Below the pieces are notes generated by a model. The model did not search any database, was not told the origin of the DNA, and saw only the letters and a list, made by a program, of their open reading frames with translations. Shown piece after piece: positions 51,101-57,100 of a stretch of DNA of 64,000 nt; within the stretch, counting starts at the first letter, position 1; each line of letters starts with the position of its first letter. The position numbers were made by a program, and so were the translations under genes. The stretch comes from Strigamia acuminata (lineage: Eukaryota > Arthropoda > Chilopoda > Geophilomorpha > Linotaeniidae), in assembly GCA_949358305.1 (NCBI GenBank), contig OX442315.1, forward strand, positions 34,932,427 through 34,996,426, in the 5' to 3' direction.

Positions 51101-54100
51101 AGTGGCTTCGGAAAAACTGTCCTATTGCGTGGTCAAGAATGGTCCAAACGGGCACTGGTCACAAAGGCACAACTGGATGGTCGCACTGTCGAAAAGCAAG
51201 TGTGGCTGAATATTGGTTGTCAAACTAGCTTCCGGAAAATCTCCTTTGTCAAGACAGTCTGCTGTGATTGGCGATGTTGACAAATTCCTGATAATTTCTA
51301 ATCCGAAATTCTCAACAATGTCACATCTGGATGACCTACTCCGAGCTGCATCGTGAGTGGTTCTCTTTGTCACATTCTTTACTTTGTTAAAGATTAAAAT
51401 AATAATCAAAAACATTGAAAACAGAACAATAGAAACTTGGTCAAGTTTTTAACCAGCAAAATAAAATACTTTAACTTTTATTTTTCAGTCAGCAGGATTT
51501 CTAGTCAAATTCGTTTTTTGATCAAAATTCAAGGTTTCGAAATTTTCCAGAATATAGCTGAATATTCTGGGAAACTCAATAAAATCATAATAGATTTTTC
51601 GTAAGAGATTCGGAATTATAATGAGTTTTTTTCAAAATAATCCAAAAATTCGAATTCAGATATTTCCAAAAGATAATGAGAATTTTTTGAAAACAAATGG
51701 ATATTTCACAGTAAATTTATAGAGAAAAATCGGAAATTTTCTAATTATAATATCTATATAAAATAATCAAGAAAATTCATTTTTTCAATTTTACACTTTG
51801 ATCACAGAGTTCACTTCGATAAAATGCAACCTATCTCGGTGGGACCTCCACGTGTGACGATTACCTTCTGGAGATAGCAATTGCTAAACTAAAGTGTGAA
51901 CTATCTGTGTGAAAATGTAAAATATGCAAACCTGATGTTTTCTCAAAACATATAACATTTATTCCGGTTTGAACCTTATATAAATACTATGCCTACAAGT
52001 GGCTAAAATGACGAGAAGTTAAACTATACAGTTGTTTGGCAAAAGCCCTGAAATAATATCATTTGAAGGCTTCAGTCATGCAATAAGAATTTGTAACGGT
52101 CTTATTGCTGTGACGTAAAAGATGTCATCTATGAATGGCTTTGGCTTCTAAATGGTCCGGGGTTTGGTTCTAAAAGGCGTGTAAATGGTTAGGCTGGGTG
52201 GGTTATATCCGAGAGGTGCGGTTGACTTTTCTGTATCGTCACACACATCGCATCGCAGATAATTGTTGTAATCAATAATTACCGCGAGATGTAACAATGT
52301 GAGAATAAATATTCATATTAATTCTATGGAATTAATCATGATATTTTAGAGTCACAAACTTAACTAAAACTATGAAAATAAGTAAAATATATTAAAATAG
52401 CGCCGAGCTATTTTTTGCCCCGAGTGCAATCAACATCTAAGTTAGACTTAAATGTTCCGTCAAACCAATAACGAATTGAATCGAAATATCTCGCAGGAAA
52501 GGTTATCCATCGCCGGGAAATTACTCCACTCGGTCCTGGCTGGCGGGAGAGTAACCGGGAAATTACTCCGCGTCGATTACTCTGATAATGCGTCTGTGAA
52601 ATATAAATACTCCACTCTAGATTCTACATTACCAATGCGTCTGTGAATTTTACTCCACTCTAGATTCTGCACTCTACAACGGAATGTTGGCATGAAGCTG
52701 GAGGGAGTGCGTCTGTGGGTTGTACCCCACTCTAGATACTACACTTAAATGTGTCTGTGAATTACTCACTCTAGTTACAACATTTCTACAACGGAATGTT
52801 GGCATGAAGAGGCGGGCAGTGTGTCTGTGAGTCTTCTACCCACTCTAGATACTTACACTAAATACAAAGTATTTCTACAACGGATTGTCGGAACGCAGAG
52901 AAGTATAATATGTGCTCAAGTAATATCAGTATCAAACAAAAACAGAACAAGAGCGAGCTATATCCGTTTTGCAGGGGGATATATACTCGGTGAGGAGAAT
53001 AGCTGTTCAGTGATCCAATGGGATCACTGGGCAGTCAAATCCATCCAATCCCAGATCATAGGAAGTGGATACTCAGGACATAGTCTTCTACTAGGTCCAC
53101 TACAGGAACTGGATACGCAGGACACATTTTGGATTAAGTCCCTTTGACTATAATCCAAAAGGAGTCCAACTCACAGTGGGTGATGGGGGGTGACTTCACC
53201 AGGTGTAGAGTTTGCACATAATTCAATAGAATTATGTGACAAATAAATCAACTAGTATTTAAACATCCAAAAGTATTTAAAAGTGTATAAAGTTGCAGTG
53301 GAATAAAATATAAATAGTAATTTATATTTTATTCACTCAAAAATTGTCGAAATTTGAAATTGCCGCTAAAACGTATCAGCGCCATCTATTGACAAAATAA
53401 ACGTCCTAACTAACAAGTGTATGACAGTGTAACCGTCACATCTTGTTCACTTTTGACAGCCTATTGCTGGTGTCTAGGCCTGTGCGATTATTCTTTGAAG
53501 TGAATGCGAATGCGATACTACAGTTTGGCCATTTTTTGCGATATATTGCATCTGCGATGTATTGCTTAGAATAAGCGGTGTAATCACAAGATGGCAAGAT
53601 ATTGCAATATCGCAAAATATCTCAATATCGCAAAATATCGCAATATCGCAAAATATCGCACTATCGCAAAAATTGCAATATCGCAAAATCGCAAAATATC
53701 ACAATATCGTAAAATATTGCAATATATCGCAAAATATCGCAATATCGCAAAATATCGCACAATCGCAAAAATTGCAATATCGCAAAATATCACAATATCG
53801 CAAAATATCGCAATATCGCAACACATCGTAATATTGCAAAACATCGTAATATTGCAAAATATCGCATTATCGCAAAATATCGCAATATCGCAATGTATCG
53901 CAATTTATTTCAACACACCGAATGGCATGGCAAAAGAAAATAATTTTTAATATTTTAAAAAAAAATTATTTATAAACAAATTGAAATTAAAAATGTGAAA
54001 ATAGAATTAAGCAAATGTATTCGCAAGACATTCGGTAAATCGCATACATCGCATATATCGCGAACGACAGCTACTGACTACGTTAACTGCGATATTACAC

Positions 54101-57100
54101 CAAAAAATAATCGCATTGCAGTATATCGCAAATTCGCACAGTCCTACTGGCATCTTTTGCAACCGTCTCTATGCAAAGGTGTTGGTACATCACTGCTGCT
54201 AGATTCCTATCTATTATTGCATAAAACTGTACTTTCTGAGCACGGCTGCCGACATTAACTGAACCAACAACTTGTAACCATCAGAGATTGTTTAAAGTGT
54301 TATGCCAGGTTCACGCTGTGTTGACACTGGCAGGAAGAAATAACAGTACCACAAGAACAAAATGCATTGTGGGAGAGAAATAAAGCAGTAAGAAAGTAAT
54401 GATAGTGATTGCACAAAGAAGCAAGTCAAGAAGTAATAATTACAGCCTACACGATTAACTACAGGACTTCTCATCCATCATTTCTATGTGAAATAATGTT
54501 GTCCCATATAAACATCAAACAGGTGCCATCTATTGTTAAATACTTGTATAATACTTGTATAGCAGACAAGGGTATACAAGTATTATCACCTGTTGATGTC
54601 TGGTGTTTACCCTAGTGGCAAAACACGAAATTACTCACAATTTCAATTGCCAGCACAGAGTGCGAGTCCAGTTCACTATTTCGTGCTGCAACTGTAGTTT
54701 GCTCACGGAATCCTGACCCAAAACCATTACTGCGTTTTGTGCAATCAATGCTAAATAATCTGAATGACTGCTGTTGCCATGGAGGTGATGTCTGAAATCA
54801 AACAAAATTGTGAGTGCCACTTGTTTAAATTTGCATAATGTAGCACTCTAAAACTGGATTACGTACTTATCCCATTTGTGATTTCTAGAGTCTATTCAAC
54901 CAGATTACTCTTTAATTTGATACAAGTACTATTTGGAAGCCCATTAGTACAAGCAGGTGCAAATCGTCATTTGTGAACATGCGCCAAGATAATGGTTGTT
55001 CTCTGAACATCAGCCAAGTTTCTTTCCTACATTGTTACTTGTTTACTTCTCTACTTCCCGTGTGCCACTTTATGAACCTGGAGTTAATCTTTTCCTACTT
55101 TTCAAAGCACAGATAAATACATTTTCAAATCAACAGCTGTCAGGCGTGTATCCAGGAGTGTGGCTTTAAGGCTGCCAACATCCCCTTATTGTATAAAATT
55201 TACCAATCTTATTGAAATGTGTCACGGTACCCTTGTGTTTTGCGCACCACAAACACGCATATGGTTGAGAAATATATTTTGCAATCACTCGATGCATTCC
55301 AAAATGTATAGCATTTTGTGGAATAGAGTTTATTATTATTTGGACATTCAATAATACATTCCATAATATAATGAGGGACCTACGCTTGGGTTCCGATTTT
55401 TCTCACCAGAGCGGCGCAGGAGGGCTACCAGGGCAAACTTGGTCGCCATAGCAAAAGCTATGGAAGAAAAGTCTGTTCCCCTCAAATATTTCCTGAGTAA
55501 TTGCATCTAGGCCAACTTTGATGAAGCGATCATATAGAAAGTTGGGTGAGAGCAATCCAATGATGTCATCAAATTTGACATTGAAGGCCATTTTCAAGGT
55601 CATTCACTTGCTAACTTCTAAACCAATCAGGTTAGAGTAAAATTTTCAATTACAAAGTTGTAGAGCACCATCAAATTAGTACTATCCAACTGATCTTAGT
55701 CATCTGAAGTTAAATGTTTTCTTTTTAGAAAGGAGACCCAATCAACGCTCATTCTGCAAGTGAGCTTAAATCTGGAATCGGATGATTTTTATGTCCAAGG
55801 CTACTAGAGCAAACCGGAAAATATTGTTCCGGTTCGTGATAACTTTTTCTTGCGATTTTGTAACTGCGCGAATTATTTCTTTACATTTCTAAATGGCGTT
55901 CCGGTTCGTGAAATTTTCCATTCCTATCTACATTATAGTCACCAAGAACCTAAGGGGAAAAAAAGGCAAAAATATTTTCAGCTCCCGTCGACGCCTGACA
56001 GCTGGAATATTGTGCAGGTGTGTGAAATTGAAGCTTGTTAATGCAGATTAAGCTTAAATTTAATGTTAAACATAAATCATTTGCTGGGCCACATGGTAAT
56101 CTTCCATCCACAGGTCACGCTCTACCTACCGTTACCTTGGGAACACGAAAAGCAAGAAAAGGGATTCTTTTCTATTTTCTAAATGCCAGGAGAAATTTAC
56201 ACCGGCATTCAACCATCTTTTGTGGAAGGAATTCCTTTCAAACATACCGGTAAGTATTTTCAACTGGATTCCTTTTGACCAGAATCATTATACCATAAGT
56301 TTCGATTGATTTTATCGTTATTCGCATAGTCCACCGGTAGTCAACTGTGATAGAATGCTGCCAGTGTCTTACAAGATGTGCATTCAAGTCAAAAAGAATC
56401 CAAATAAGTTAAACCTCAAAATTGCTCAGAGGATTGAGACTAGAAGCCAATATAAGAAGGAGTGGCAGCTCAATGATACCTTCCAATTGAAAGCTGATGT
56501 AAAGCTGTGATTGGCAGACCAAGTCACAAGTTATAAAAAAAATTGGATTCTGGAAGCAGCTCCAACTAGTGAGTATATTGCACTGTAACCGTTAGAATTC
56601 TAATAAAAAAAACCAGTGAAAATATATATACAAATTAATCTTAAAAATAAATTTTTTTTTTTACCAAATCGTCTATAAATGCCTTTAATCGCTATATTTT
56701 AGCGATTTCCACAGTGGTTGCAAGTTTTGTATAAGGAATTGTTTCAAAGTAAGAAAATAGCAAGTAATACGATTCAAAAATGGGAGAAAATTAATGACGT
56801 AATCACCGATTGACTAATCAGACAAAGGCATGTTACGTGATGTTAATTTTATCCATTTTTTTGCGTCAAACCTAAAAAATTCTATACTTATGTCACCCAC
56901 ATTTTTATGTAAAAATCACTGCCAATTTATTTTTCTAAATAACTTATAAACCTGTCAATTTTAAATGAATTCTAATGACAAAATACATTAATTAAAAAGT
57001 TGGTTTGATTCCAGATGAAGCACAAAAAGAAATATTTCAAAAAAACTGATTATTCTATACTGACGTCGCGCACCTTATATCTCATATTTAAAATGTATGC

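Larger units (their letters stand above)
39442..53440 (-). mobile_element. Ty3/Gypsy LTR retrotransposon B with zinc-ribbon third ORF (13,999 bp)
   Basis: Two 1588-bp LTRs (TGTGACG to CGTCACA) flank gag, pol and a third ORF, all minus. A 4-bp TCTT duplication lies at 39438-39441 and 53441-53444. A PBS matching tRNA-Gln and a polypurine tract AAGGGGGA are in the expected places. The LTR copies read as identical and all ORFs are open, so the insertion is recent and may be competent. Confidence 0.95.

Noticed and set aside
53562-53950. Several ORFs reading repeated IAKYRN / IAISQN / FCDIAI peptides
   Set aside because: They are translations of the TATCGCAA microsatellite in different frames.
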